A stretch of DNA of 64,000 bases from Streptantibioticus silvisoli (lineage in GTDB: Bacteria; Actinomycetota; Actinomycetes; Streptomycetales; Streptomycetaceae), in the NCBI RefSeq assembly GCF_027947535.2, contig NZ_JAAGKO020000048.1:1-64000 (forward strand). Reading direction: 5' to 3'. This document shows, in pieces, positions 51,009 to 59,831 of the stretch. Every line of letters starts with the position of its first letter. The stretch's first letter is position 1. A program made the translations under genes and the position numbers. The notes beneath the pieces were generated by a model. It saw only the letters and a program-made list of their open reading frames with translations, was not told the DNA's origin and made no database searches.

Positions 51009-51784
51009 GCGCGGCCCTCCAGCTGGCGCTGCATCTTGTTCATGCCGCCGAGCCAGCGGTCCGGCTGGGTGGCGCGCAGCGCGTAGTAGTCGGCGACCTC
51101 CGGGTGCGGCAGGATCAGGAAGCGGTCCTCGGCGATGCCGGCCAGCACGGCGGTGGCGACCTCCTCCGGCTCGATGGCGGTGGGCGCCAGGACGAGCTGT
51201 CCGGGCTCGCCGGTCACCTCCAGCATCGCGGTGCGCACCCCCTGCGGGCAGATCGCGTGCACCTTCACCCCCTGGTGCCGGTAGGTGAACGCGAGCCACT
51301 CGGCGTAGGCCATGGCGGCGTGCTTGGTGGCGGAGTAGGGCGCGGCGCCGAGCATGGACAGGATGCCGGCGGCGGAGACGGTGGCGATGAAGCGGCCGGA
51401 GCCGCGTTCGAGCCATTCCGGCAGCAGTTCGCGGCTGGCGCGCACGTGGGCCATGACGTTGACGTCCCAGGCGTGCGCCCAGTCGTCCTCGGGGGTCTCG
51501 GGGCCGCCGCCGGTGGGGACGCCGGCGTTGGCGCAGTAGATGTCGATGCCGCCGCCGAGTCCTTCGCGGGCCGCGGCGATCAGGTTCTTGACGCCCTGCT
51601 CGCTCGCGGCGTCGCCGGGCAGCGCGATGCCGCCGATCTCCTCGGCGACGGCGCCGGCCGCGGTGGCGTCGAGGTCGTTGACGGCGACCTTCGCTCCCTC
51701 GGCGGCGAACGCGCGGGCCAGTGCGGCGCCGATACCGCGTCCCGCTCCGCTGACGAAGACCCGTGTTCCCTGGTGCGCGGCCAC
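51005..51784 (-). CDS. Short-chain dehydrogenase/reductase
   Basis: A 259-residue SDR. Cofactor motif VSGAGRGIGAALA, acidic VNDLDA for NAD preference, CANAG, the catalytic Ser in TVSAAG and YSATK (Tyr and Lys). The tail with ALRATQPDRWLGGMNKMQRQ is typical of SDRs found beside acyl-CoA synthetases in actinobacteria. It probably oxidises or reduces a hydroxyl or keto group on an acyl chain. The GTG at 51784 follows AAGGGACGG. An operator of the GAGCAA family lies about 80 bases upstream. Confidence 0.9.
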   Translation of the reverse strand: MAAHQGTRVFVSGAGRGIGAALARAFAAEGAKVAVNDLDATAAGAVAEEIGGIALPGDAASEQGVKNLIAAAREGLGGGIDIYCANAGVPTGGGPETPEDDWAHAWDVNVMAHVRASRELLPEWLERGSGRFIATVSAAGILSMLGAAPYSATKHAAMAYAEWLAFTYRHQGVKVHAICPQGVRTAMLEVTGEPGQLVLAPTAIEPEEVATAVLAGIAEDRFLILPHPEVADYYALRATQPDRWLGGMNKMQRQLEGRA

Positions 51785-51860
51785 GCTGCCGTCCCTTCGC
51801 TGTTCGATCAGTGCCGGGCGGGTCGTCCGCGGTGCGGGCGACCCGGCCCAGGCTCGCATA

Positions 51861-51874
51861 CTAAGCGGTTGCTC
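51861..51874. promoter_or_regulatory. GAGCAA-family operator before the SDR/ligase operon
   Basis: CTAAGCGGTTGCTC, read on the minus strand as GAGCAACCGCTTAG, matches the sites at 55781, 59406 and 60476 (core GAGCAA-N3-CTTRG). It lies 77 bases before the SDR start. Confidence 0.65.
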
Positions 51875-51905
51875 GGGATCGGGGAAGGGGCCCGCTCAGC
51901 ACGGC

Positions 51906-51951
51906 GGCCCGGGCCCCCGCGGTCGCCGTGGCGGCTGCGGGGGCCCGGGCC
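51906..51951 (-). terminator. Hairpin terminator after the acylase gene
   Basis: A perfect 15-bp stem (GGCCCGGGCCCCCGC at 51906-51920 and complement at 51937-51951) stands 15 bases past the acylase stop. Confidence 0.8.
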
Positions 51952-51965
51952 GGGCGTGCCGGGGG

Positions 51966-54806
51966 TCAGGGCCGGTGGGCCGGGAACTCGACGACCTGCT
52001 GGTACGTCGGGCGGTTCTGCCAGGAGATGCGGTTCTGCGCGATGCCGCCCAGCGGGCGCTGCAGGATGCTGTCTGCGCACCACTGGTCGCCGGCCGCGCA
52101 TCCGGTGTCGTCGCCGGGGTAGACGGTGGTCGCCGGGACGGCGGCCGCCTGCTGGAGGCTGGTCAGCAGCGCGGTGCGGCAGGCGGACAGGCTGCCGGCG
52201 CCGCAGTAGGTCTGCGCCAGGGGGCCGGCGACCGGCTTGCCCAGGACCGCGCGCAGGTCCTTGTCGACGTAGGACCACCAGCCGTACTGGAAGGAGCTGC
52301 CGGCGTGCGCGCCGGTGGGGCCGTGCGCGGCGGACGGCGACTCGTCGACGGTGAGGTTCTCGCCCAGCGCGCTGTACAGGCCGGCGCCCATGCCGGGTTC
52401 GAACTCGGCCTTGACCAGCAGCGGCCACCAGGCGTCCATGATGCGCACCGCGTCGGGGTCGGCGTAGGCGTGCGATCCGGCCGAGGTCTCCCGGCGCTTG
52501 GTGCCGTCGGCGCTCCACTGCTTCAACTCGGCCACGTCGGCGGCCAGTTGGGGATCGGTGATCGGGGCGCTGTCCAGCACCGCGAGCACGTCGGGCAGCA
52601 CGTCCTCACCGCGCAGGTCGGTGGTGGCGGCGTCCTCCATCGCCTTGACCAGGTCGGAACGCGTCACCTTTCCGCGCTGGACCAGGGCCTTGACCCGGGC
52701 GTCGAGCAGGTTGACCCGGTGCACCGAGCCGTCGCCGAAGTTGGCGTCGGTGTAGCCCTTGGCCTGCTTGTTGTTCCAGGAGACGTAGTAGTCCTGGTCC
52801 ACCGACTGCGGGTGCTGGCCGGTCGGGGTGTAGTCGGCGGTGTAGGTGTCGGGGTCGAAGCCCTGCCACTCGTACTGCGGTTCGGCCAGCACCGGCAGCG
52901 AGGCGTCCACGTTCGCGGCGCGCACCGGGTTGTTGCCCGAGTTGTAGTACGCGGTGTGCTGGGAGTCGGCGTAGAACCAGTTGAACGTGTAGTTGATGTT
53001 GCTGACGGCACTCTGGAAACTGGCCGGATCATGCACGTAGGTGGGGTCGTTGAGCATCTGGAAGCCGACGATGGAGTCGGCCTCGTGCATGTAGGAGGTG
53101 CGCAACGAGGTGTAGGCGACGGGTTTGCCGCCGACGGTGGCCCGGTCGGTGACCAGGCCGTACTTGGTGCGGTAGACCCGCAGCGTGTAGCCGCCGGCCG
53201 CGGTGGAGTCGGCGAGGGTGGGCGACCAGGAGTCGGTGCGGTCCAGCTCCTCGAACGGCGTGCAGGTGCCGTGGTAGAGGTAGGCGTTGTCCGCGGTGGT
53301 GGGGGTGCCGCCGGCCGGGTCGCACAGCGGGACGGCGTAGGTGTCGGTGACGTCCTGCTCGGCGGAGGTGGCGCTCCAGGCGTAGTCGGGGCCGCGGCCG
53401 AGTTCGACGTACATGCTCAGGCCGGCGAAGGCGGCGCCGCGGGCGCTGATGCCCGGCCCCTGGAGCTCCTCCAGCATGAGCAGCTGCGGGGCGAAGTAGC
53501 CGGTCTGCGGGCCGAAGACGGCGACCGGGTGGCCGCTGGCGGTGTGGGCGCCGGAGACGACCAGCGCGTTGGACATGCCCTTGCGCGGGTTGGTCAGCAG
53601 GTCCGCGGGCAGCACGCCGTTGTCGTAGACGCCCTGGAGCGGCTTGAGGGCGGCCGGGGCCTTGACCGGGGTGCGGGCGGGCACGCCCTTGGTGGCGAGT
53701 TCGCCCGCCGCCGACCCGGTGCGGTCGATGACCTCGGGTTCGGGGACCACCGAACCGGGGTCGGGCATCGCGGTGCCGGCCGGGTGGGCGGGGGCCTGCG
53801 CGTACGGGAAGGACTGGCCGTCGTGCACGGTCAGCACCGCTTCGGGGTCGTCCCGTTCGCGGAAGGACTCCCAGACCTTGGTGCCCTGGGTGGTCCCGTA
53901 CTGGGCCTGCGCGGCCTGGAGGGACAGCGCGGACTGCACCTCGCCACCACCGCCGGAGCCGAACAGCGCGCCGACCACCGACGCCAGCGCGATCAGGTCG
54001 GTGACCTGGAAGTGGTCGATGGTCCCGTCGTTGGTGACGGCGTTCATGTGCCCGGTCAGGTCGTACTCGCCGGGGAAGGTGCGGGCCGGCTTGGCCTTGT
54101 CGATGTAGGCGTTGATGCCGTCGACGTAGTCCTGGGCGTCGGACATCGCCTGCCGGCCGCGCGGACCGCTGGCGGCGATCCGGTCGGCCTGCTGCTGGAG
54201 GTCGGCCTCGGTATAGGGCGCCGCCTGCCAGAACTGCTGCTCCAGGCCCTGGTTGGCGGCGGCCCCGCCGGCGAACGACGTCAGCTCGCCGCGGCCGACG
54301 TGCCGGAAGACGTCCATCAGCCACAGCCGGTCCTCGGCGGCCGCGTATCCGGCGCCGTACTCGGTGCCGGAGCGGGTGGTGCCCGTGATGTGCGGGACGC
54401 CGGTGGCCTTGTCACGGGTGATGGTGACGTCGGAGCGCGGGCTCTCGGTGGAGGCCACCTGGCCGGCCGGGACGCCGAAGGAGGAGTCGTTGAAGAACTT
54501 CCCGATGGTGGCGTCAGTGATCGAGCCGGAGCCGTCGGTGAGCGAGTCGTAGGTGGCGAGCTGGTCGTCGCTGTGCGACGGATGGGTGCCGAGGGCCTTG
54601 TTGGCCAGGATGTCGGCGAGGGTGGCGTTGCCGTTCTCCCCCGGCGGCAGGATGTCGTCGCACTGGCCCTGGCAGTAGTCGGTGACCGTGGAGTCGGCGG
54701 GTTTCGCACCGGCCTGCGCCGGTCCGGCCGCGGTGGTGGCGAAGGTTCCCAGTACCAGGACCCCGGCCATCGCGACGGTTCTGAGTCCGAGGATGCGTCG
54801 TCGCAT
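51966..54806 (-). CDS. Secreted penicillin acylase family (Ntn-hydrolase) protein
   Basis: A 946-residue precursor of the penicillin G acylase/quorum-quenching acylase family. A Sec signal (cleavage near AQA, about residue 32) is followed by an alpha-chain region (DVTITRDKATGVPHI, GYAAAEDRLWLMDVFRH), a spacer and the beta chain that should begin at Ser412 (KGMSNALVVSGAHTASG). Self-cleavage would expose Ser412 as the nucleophile. Known members hydrolyse amides of penicillins, acyl-homoserine lactones, echinocandins or N-acyl amino acids. The spacer of Pro/Ala residues is long. The ATG at 54806 follows GGAGGAG. It is a single transcription unit inside the acyl-CoA region. Confidence 0.92.
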   Translation of the reverse strand: MRRRILGLRTVAMAGVLVLGTFATTAAGPAQAGAKPADSTVTDYCQGQCDDILPPGENGNATLADILANKALGTHPSHSDDQLATYDSLTDGSGSITDATIGKFFNDSSFGVPAGQVASTESPRSDVTITRDKATGVPHITGTTRSGTEYGAGYAAAEDRLWLMDVFRHVGRGELTSFAGGAAANQGLEQQFWQAAPYTEADLQQQADRIAASGPRGRQAMSDAQDYVDGINAYIDKAKPARTFPGEYDLTGHMNAVTNDGTIDHFQVTDLIALASVVGALFGSGGGGEVQSALSLQAAQAQYGTTQGTKVWESFRERDDPEAVLTVHDGQSFPYAQAPAHPAGTAMPDPGSVVPEPEVIDRTGSAAGELATKGVPARTPVKAPAALKPLQGVYDNGVLPADLLTNPRKGMSNALVVSGAHTASGHPVAVFGPQTGYFAPQLLMLEELQGPGISARGAAFAGLSMYVELGRGPDYAWSATSAEQDVTDTYAVPLCDPAGGTPTTADNAYLYHGTCTPFEELDRTDSWSPTLADSTAAGGYTLRVYRTKYGLVTDRATVGGKPVAYTSLRTSYMHEADSIVGFQMLNDPTYVHDPASFQSAVSNINYTFNWFYADSQHTAYYNSGNNPVRAANVDASLPVLAEPQYEWQGFDPDTYTADYTPTGQHPQSVDQDYYVSWNNKQAKGYTDANFGDGSVHRVNLLDARVKALVQRGKVTRSDLVKAMEDAATTDLRGEDVLPDVLAVLDSAPITDPQLAADVAELKQWSADGTKRRETSAGSHAYADPDAVRIMDAWWPLLVKAEFEPGMGAGLYSALGENLTVDESPSAAHGPTGAHAGSSFQYGWWSYVDKDLRAVLGKPVAGPLAQTYCGAGSLSACRTALLTSLQQAAAVPATTVYPGDDTGCAAGDQWCADSILQRPLGGIAQNRISWQNRPTYQQVVEFPAHRP

Positions 54807-55147
54807 TCCTGCTCCTCCCGTGAGGCGTGGCAGGGACGTTACCGCCGGTATCACCTCACGGGTAGATGAACATCCGTCACATCCTCAGACTTTTCTCATC
54901 ATCTGCTCATAGGACTTCCATACCGTGGGCCACCACGGCCCCTCGCGGTCCGGTACCGCACCGGAACCGCTCGCCGCGACAAGCGGAATCCGGCCACCGC
55001 GGACCCGTCCCTGGTGGCCGTCGGACGGCGAATCGAGCCGGATGAAGAGTCCCGGCCGCAGATACGGGCATGCGCACAGCCAACCGGGAGCCGATTCCGG
55101 TCCCGGTACGTCCAATGCGCGGCTCCCTCACGACGGAGGTGGATGAG
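54807..55147. other. Divergent promoter gap
   Basis: About 340 bases between the acylase start and the zinc-ribbon gene. It has a lower-GC patch near 54880-54920. No dyad or repeat was recognised and no gene is seen. Confidence 0.4.
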
Positions 55148-55756
55148 ATGGCAGGATTCCGCAGTCTCGCCAGACAAGTGCGCGATCCGCGACTGGCCGA
55201 CGCCCAGCAGCGCACCTCGCTGCGCAAGTGTCTGGAGCGGTTCGCGCCCTACGGGCACCGGGCGACCTGGCACCACTTGTGCGCGCGCTACGGCATGACC
55301 CCCGACGACCGGCACCCCGAGCAGGACCGCCTGGTGGCGGCGCTGGCGGAACTGGAGGAGGCGCGCGCGGTCTGGCTGGCCTACGAGACGCAGTTCGCCG
55401 CCCGGCGCAAGCGGGAGAAGTACGACGGCGTGCGGCAGCCCTCGCCGCTGGACGAATGGCACAGCCGCACCTGGGGCGGGCGCGGTATCGCCTGGTGCGA
55501 CGACCCGGGCACGGTACCGGCCGGCCGGCTGGCCGACGTGCTGCGGCGGCTGATCACCGCACTGGACTCCCCGCCCGGCGAGGTCTGCCCGGTGTGCGCC
55601 GGCACCCGGCTGGTCTGGCACGACAACCTTCACCACGCCCCCGACTCCGGGCCGGTCTGCACCGCCTGCGGCATCCTCGTTCCGCCGCCGGTGCTCTCCG
55701 ACCGGGCGCTGGTCGCCGCCAAGGCCGCGGCGCACTGGGAACTCGCCTCGCGTTGA
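55148..55756 (+). CDS. Unrecognised protein with C-terminal zinc ribbon
   Basis: A 202-residue soluble protein. The N-terminal 130 residues are helical and rich in Arg, Leu and Trp. The C terminus has two Cys pairs, CPVC and CTAC, about 25 residues apart, with intervening His residues (WHDNLHHAP), as in a zinc ribbon. This may bind nucleic acid or a protein. I do not recognise the family. The ATG at 55148 is nine bases after GGAGG; in-frame ATGs further upstream (55115) are less likely. Confidence 0.72.
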   Translation: MAGFRSLARQVRDPRLADAQQRTSLRKCLERFAPYGHRATWHHLCARYGMTPDDRHPEQDRLVAALAELEEARAVWLAYETQFAARRKREKYDGVRQPSPLDEWHSRTWGGRGIAWCDDPGTVPAGRLADVLRRLITALDSPPGEVCPVCAGTRLVWHDNLHHAPDSGPVCTACGILVPPPVLSDRALVAAKAAAHWELASR

Positions 55757-55780
55757 CACCCCCGGCCCGCCCCAGCATGC

Positions 55781-55797
55781 TGAGCAAGCGCTTGGAC
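55781..55797. promoter_or_regulatory. Operator TGAGCAAGCGCTTGGAC before the maoC gene
   Basis: The palindromic core CAAGCGCTTG is flanked by bases matching the operator before the tetR gene at 60476 (14 of 17 positions identical). It lies 42 bases upstream of the MaoC start. Confidence 0.75.
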
Positions 55798-55838
55798 ATC
55801 TGCTGGGCGCCGGAGCGGGACACGCGGGAGGCTGAAGG

Positions 55839-56300
55839 ATGACGCAGGCCAGGGTCTTCACGTCGGTCGGAGAACTACGGGACGCGGTGGGCCAGGAGAT
55901 CGGCCCCACCGAGTGGTTCGAGATCGACCAGAAGAGGATCGACCAGTTCGCCGAGGCGACCGGCGACCACCAGTGGATCCATGTCGATCCGGAGAAGGCG
56001 GCGGCCGGGCCGTTCGGCACCACCATCGCCCACGGGTACCTGACCCTGTCGCTCATTCCCTTCTTCACGCCGCAGCTGTTCCGCGTCGAGGGCATCAGCA
56101 TGGGCGTCAACTACGGCGTCAACAAGGTCCGTTTCCCCTCACCCGTGCCGGTGGGCTCGCGACTGCGGGCCTCGGCGCGGCTCGCCGACGTCAGCGACGT
56201 GAAGGACGGCGTACAGCTGGTGGCGGTCATCACCGTGGAACGCGAGGGCGGCGAGAAGCCGGTCTGCGTCGCGGAGACGGTGGTCCGCTTCTACCTGTGA
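55839..56300 (+). CDS. MaoC-family enoyl-CoA hydratase
   Basis: A 153-residue hotdog hydratase. The hydratase-2 motif is clear: FAEATGDHQWIHVDPEKAAA (Asp and His catalytic pair) followed by GPFGTTIAHGYLTLSL. It hydrates 2-enoyl-CoA to an (R)-3-hydroxyacyl-CoA or works in reverse. The ATG follows GGGAGG by eight bases. A TetR operator upstream ties it to the P450 operon and to the SDR/ligase operon. Its stop codon lies at the edge of a 30-bp tandem repeat. Confidence 0.92.
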   Translation: MTQARVFTSVGELRDAVGQEIGPTEWFEIDQKRIDQFAEATGDHQWIHVDPEKAAAGPFGTTIAHGYLTLSLIPFFTPQLFRVEGISMGVNYGVNKVRFPSPVPVGSRLRASARLADVSDVKDGVQLVAVITVEREGGEKPVCVAETVVRFYL

Positions 56301-56478
56301 CGGTGCCGCGGCTCCCCCTGCGCCGGTGCCGCGACGGCGCGTTTCCTCGATGACGGTGCCGCGATTTCTGCCTGTGCCGGTGGTGCGACGTCCGACGATG
56401 ACGGTGCCGCGACGGCGCGTTCCGCCGGTGACAGTGCCGCGACGGCGCGTTCCGCCGATGACCGGTGGTGCGACGGCG
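56298..56478. repeat. 30-bp degenerate tandem repeat, about six copies
   Basis: Units start with TGACGGTGCCGCGACGGCGC and continue GTTCCGCCGG or similar. The clearest copies begin at 56399, 56429 and 56459 (exact 30-base steps); earlier, more degenerate copies begin at 56298, 56327, 56351 and 56381. The first overlaps the maoC stop codon. There are no unique spacers, so it is not a CRISPR. Confidence 0.85.
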
Positions 56479-56483
56479 TGGCA

Positions 56484-56526
56484 GGGCGCGCGGGCCCCGG
56501 CCGACAGGGCCGTTCCCCGCGCGCCC
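56484..56526. terminator. Hairpin between maoC and ferredoxin genes
   Basis: GGGCGCGCGGG (56484-56494) pairs perfectly with 56516-56526; the loop can form a smaller GGCC hairpin. It separates convergent genes. Confidence 0.7.
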
Positions 56527-56546
56527 GTGACCGGACGGTCAGGCGG

Positions 56547-56741
56547 TCACTCGGCCAGCTCGATGGCCAGCGCCGGACAGACCAGGGCCGCCTGGCGGAC
56601 GTCGTCGTGCTGGTCGGCGGAGGGCTCGGCGTCCAGCAGGACGACGATGCCGTCCTCGTCGCGCTGGTCGAAGACCCGCTCGGCGGCCAGGACGCACTGG
56701 CCCGATCCGACGCACTTGTCCTGGTCGACCGTGACTCGCAT
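56547..56741 (-). CDS. Small [3Fe-4S]-type ferredoxin
   Basis: A 64-residue ferredoxin of the P450-partner type: MRVTVDQDKCVGSGQCVLAA and ALVCPALAIEL. Only three cluster cysteines are seen (Cys10, Cys16, Cys55), with Gly/Ser in place of the fourth, which fits a 3Fe-4S cluster. It carries electrons from the ferredoxin reductase to the P450 encoded just upstream. The ATG at 56741 follows GAGGAGA and lies 50 bases after the P450 stop. Confidence 0.93.
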   Translation of the reverse strand: MRVTVDQDKCVGSGQCVLAAERVFDQRDEDGIVVLLDAEPSADQHDDVRQAALVCPALAIELAE

Positions 56742-56791
56742 GGTGTTCTCCTCGGGGTGGGGTGCGGTAAATCCGTTGACCGGCGCCAGTA

Positions 56792-58033
56792 TTACCAGCT
56801 GACCGGCAGCTCGTAGACCCCGTAGACCAGGCCGTCGTGCTTGAACGGCACCCGGTCGACGTCGGTGGCGAGCTTCAGGGTGGGGATGCGGCGGTACAGC
56901 GTGCTGTAGACCACCTGGAGTTCGACCCGGGCCAGCGGCTGGCCCAGGCACTGGTGCGGGCCGAACCCGAACGCGACGTGCCGGCGGGCGTCCCGGGTCA
57001 CGTCGAGCCGGTCGGGGTCGGTGAAGACCTCCGCATCACGGTTGGCGATCTCGCCGGGCAGCATGATCGCCTCGCCGGCCCGGATGGTCTGTCCGCCGAC
57101 CTCGATGTCCTCCAGCGCGACCCGGCGGCGTGCGGAGTGCACGATGTGCAGGTAGCGCAGCAGCTCCTCGACCGCGCCGGCGATCAGCTTCGGGTCCCGG
57201 CTCTCGCGCAGGATGGCCAGCTGGTCGGGGTTCTCCAGCAGCGCCAGGGTGCCCAGCGCGATCATGTTGGCGGTGGTCTCGTGGCCGGCGACCAGCAGCA
57301 GGAAGCCCATGTTGGCCAGTTCGCGCCGGGTCAGCTCACCGGTGGCGACCTGCTCGGCGGCCAGCTTCGACAGCAGGTCGTCGGCCGGCTCGGCCAGCTT
57401 GCGGCCCACCAGTTCGTCGAGGTAGTCGATGACCTCGCGCTGCGCGGTGAGCACCACGTCGGTGGCGCTCTTGCGGCTGATCAGCACCCGGCTGCGGGTC
57501 TGGAAGAAGTCGTGGTCCTCGTAGGGCACGCCGAGCAGTTCGCAGATCACCATCGACGGCACCGGCAGCGCGAACGCCTGCACCAGGTCGGCCGGCTTGG
57601 GGCCGGCCAGCATGCCGTCGATCAGGTCGTCGACGATCCGCTGGATCGCCGGCCGCATCGTCTCGACCCGCTTGATCGCGAACGGGCCCGTCACCATGCG
57701 GCGCAGCCGGGCGTGCTCGGGGTCGTCCATGTTGATGAACGTGCGGCCCATCTCGCGGCGGGCCTTGAGCGACTCGCTCTGGTGCGGGAAGTTCTCGTGC
57801 CGGGTGTCGGCGCTGACCCGCGGGTCGACCAGCAGCGCGCGCTGGTCGGCGTACCGGGTGACCATCCACGGGGTGCTGCCGTCCCAGATGCGGACCTTGG
57901 TCAGCGGGCCCTGGTCCTGAAGGCCGCTGAGCGCGGGCGGCGGGTCGAACGGGCAGCGGTCGGCCCGCGCCATCGGGTATTCCGGGGTCTGTTCGGCGTG
58001 CTGGCCGGCGGGACCGGTGAGCGTGTCGGTCAT
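56792..58033 (-). CDS. Cytochrome P450, CYP105-like
   Basis: A 413-residue class I P450. I helix LLVAGHETTANMI with the acid-alcohol pair, K helix AVEELLRYLHI with intact EXXR, and heme loop FGFGPHQCLGQ with the Cys thiolate. General features (TRHENFPHQSE, FINMDDPEHARLRRMV) resemble the broad-specificity CYP105 family. It lies between ferredoxin reductase and ferredoxin genes, so it has a full electron chain. Given the acyl-CoA genes around, a fatty acid or terpenoid substrate is plausible but not shown. Confidence 0.94.
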   Translation of the reverse strand: MTDTLTGPAGQHAEQTPEYPMARADRCPFDPPPALSGLQDQGPLTKVRIWDGSTPWMVTRYADQRALLVDPRVSADTRHENFPHQSESLKARREMGRTFINMDDPEHARLRRMVTGPFAIKRVETMRPAIQRIVDDLIDGMLAGPKPADLVQAFALPVPSMVICELLGVPYEDHDFFQTRSRVLISRKSATDVVLTAQREVIDYLDELVGRKLAEPADDLLSKLAAEQVATGELTRRELANMGFLLLVAGHETTANMIALGTLALLENPDQLAILRESRDPKLIAGAVEELLRYLHIVHSARRRVALEDIEVGGQTIRAGEAIMLPGEIANRDAEVFTDPDRLDVTRDARRHVAFGFGPHQCLGQPLARVELQVVYSTLYRRIPTLKLATDVDRVPFKHDGLVYGVYELPVSW

Positions 58034-58101
58034 GGTGGCGTACCTCTTCCGTGGTGGGGAACGGCGCGACGACGGCTGGCGGATCTCGGCGGGACGGGCG
58101 G

Positions 58102-59337
58102 TCAGCCCGCCACGGGGGCGGCGTCCTGGGTGCCGACGGCCTCATGCCAGTCGGCGCCCTGTGCCACCAGCGCCCGGTAACCCCGGGTCTGGCGCGGCCG
58201 GTTGACGCCGACCACCCCGCAGACCCGGTCGCCGGAGCGGTAGAGCGCGACGAGTTCGCGCGGCCCGGCGCCGCGCTCGACGACCCGGACCTCGTCGGCG
58301 CCGCGGGTACGGCCGTAGATCTGGATCCGCAGGTCGTACTGGTCGGACCAGACGAACGGCACCGGGTCGAAGGGCTGTCCGGCGCCGGGGCCGGCCAGGA
58401 TGTTGCGGGCCACCGCCAGGCCCGACTCGGCGGCGTGGGTGCGGTGTTCGACCCGGGTGGGCCGTCCGGTGCGCGGCGCGAGCCAGCAGGCCACGTCGCC
58501 GGCCGCCCACACCCCCGACCCGGCGTACAAGGTGGCGTCGCACTCCACCCCGTCGCCCAGCGACAGCCCGCTGCCGGCCAGCCAGCCGATGGCGGGGACC
58601 GCGCCGACGCCCATCACGACCGCGTCGGCGGCGATCTCACGGCCGTCGGACAGCCGCACGCCGGTGGCCGCACCGTCGGCGGAGGTCACCGCGGTCACCA
58701 GGGCACCGGTCTCCATCCGCACGCCGTGCTCGCGGTGGACGCCGGCCAGCATCGTGCCGATCTCGTCGCCGAGGACGTCGGCCAGCGGCACCGGCGCGGC
58801 GCTCACCAGCGTGACGTCGGCACCGGCCGCGACCGCCACCGCGGCGGCCTCGGCCCCCACGAACCCGGCGCCGGCCACCACCATGCGCGGCTTGCGGCCC
58901 AGGTGGTCGCGCAGCGCCAGCGCGTCCTCGACGGTACGCAGCACGTACGCGCCGGTGACGCCCTCGGCGCCCGGGATGCGGCGCGGGGTCAGCCCGGTGG
59001 CGACCACCAGCGCGTCGTACGGCAGGCGTTCACCGCCGGCCAGCACGACCTCGCGGGCGGCGGTGTCGAGGGCGGCGGCCGGCTCCCCCAGCCGCAGGTC
59101 CAGGTCGAGGCCCTCCAGCACCTCGGGGGTGCGCATCCGCAGGCGGTCGGTGTCCCACTCGCCGGACAGCAGCTGCTTCGACAGCGGCGGCCGGTCGTAC
59201 GGCAGGTGGGGTTCGTCGCCGACCAGCGTCAGACTCCCGGCGTAGCCGAGTCTGCGCAGGCCCTCGACGGCGGCCAGACCGGCGGCCGAGGCACCGACCA
59301 CCACGACGCGGGACGGCGGGCGCGGGGCTGCGGTCAT
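58102..59337 (-). CDS. Ferredoxin reductase (FAD, NAD(P)H)
   Basis: A 411-residue putidaredoxin-reductase-like flavoprotein. Motifs: FAD VVVGASAAGLAAVEGL, LPYDRPPLSKQLL, NAD MVVAGAGFVGAEAAAVA, and the second FAD site GVWAAGDVACW. It moves electrons from NAD(P)H to the ferredoxin. It is the first gene of the operon, 68 bases ahead of the P450, with an operator of the GAGCAA family about 70 bases before its start. The ATG at 59337 follows GGAGA. Confidence 0.93.
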   Translation of the reverse strand: MTAAPRPPSRVVVVGASAAGLAAVEGLRRLGYAGSLTLVGDEPHLPYDRPPLSKQLLSGEWDTDRLRMRTPEVLEGLDLDLRLGEPAAALDTAAREVVLAGGERLPYDALVVATGLTPRRIPGAEGVTGAYVLRTVEDALALRDHLGRKPRMVVAGAGFVGAEAAAVAVAAGADVTLVSAAPVPLADVLGDEIGTMLAGVHREHGVRMETGALVTAVTSADGAATGVRLSDGREIAADAVVMGVGAVPAIGWLAGSGLSLGDGVECDATLYAGSGVWAAGDVACWLAPRTGRPTRVEHRTHAAESGLAVARNILAGPGAGQPFDPVPFVWSDQYDLRIQIYGRTRGADEVRVVERGAGPRELVALYRSGDRVCGVVGVNRPRQTRGYRALVAQGADWHEAVGTQDAAPVAG

Positions 59338-59405
59338 GACGAGGTCTCCGTCCGGGTACGGGCGGCCCCGGCGGAACGGGGGCGCCGTCACGAAAATAGT
59401 TTCCT

Positions 59406-59422
59406 TGAGCAACTACTTAGGC
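59406..59422. promoter_or_regulatory. Operator TGAGCAACTACTTAGGC before the P450 operon
   Basis: Matches the tetR operator at 60476 in 13 of 17 positions and keeps GAGCAA-N3-CTTAG. It lies 69 bases upstream of the ferredoxin reductase start. Confidence 0.7.
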
Positions 59423-59578
59423 ACTGTACCCACCGCCGAACGCACTTCCCAATGCCCCGCCGGAAGACGGCTGAAAAACGCCCCACTTATCCCCCGACAG
59501 CATGTCGGTAACCGGCCAACCCCGGCCGCCGGGCCGCTTTTACCGAGGTCAGCGGTGGGCGAAGCCGCCGGACGACGT

Positions 59579-59700
59579 GGAGGGGGCGGAGGGGACGGGG
59601 AGGCGGGAGGGGAGCAAGAGGGAGAAGGAGGAGAAGGGGGAGAACGGGAGGAGCCGGGGGGAGAACGGCGGGCGGGACGGCGGAACGGCGAGGGAGAGGA
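59579..59700 (+). other. Polypurine, G-run-rich tract
   Basis: About 120 bases are almost only G and A on the plus strand, with many runs of three to six G (for example GGGGGCGGAGGGGACGGGGA at the start). It is non-coding by codon bias. Such a tract can form G-quadruplexes or triplexes. The rest of 59423-59831 shows nothing else. Confidence 0.8.
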
Positions 59701-59831
59701 CCGGCGCAACCACGGGAGGAGTGTTCCACGAAGGGGACGAACGGTCCGCGGCGATCGCCGGCACCCCGACCGCCCGGCGGATCACCCGGCGCTCCGGCCC
59801 CGGCCCCCTGCCCGCCCCCGCCCCCGGCGGA

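Noticed and set aside
56298-56478. Possible CRISPR array because of 30-bp periodicity
   Set aside because: Units are contiguous and degenerate, with no unique spacers and no cas genes nearby.
59502-59830. A possible charged small protein encoded by the purine-rich tract (Glu/Lys/Arg/Gly)
   Set aside because: The composition follows directly from the G/A bias, the frame runs into the tetR antisense strand, and no family-like pattern is seen.
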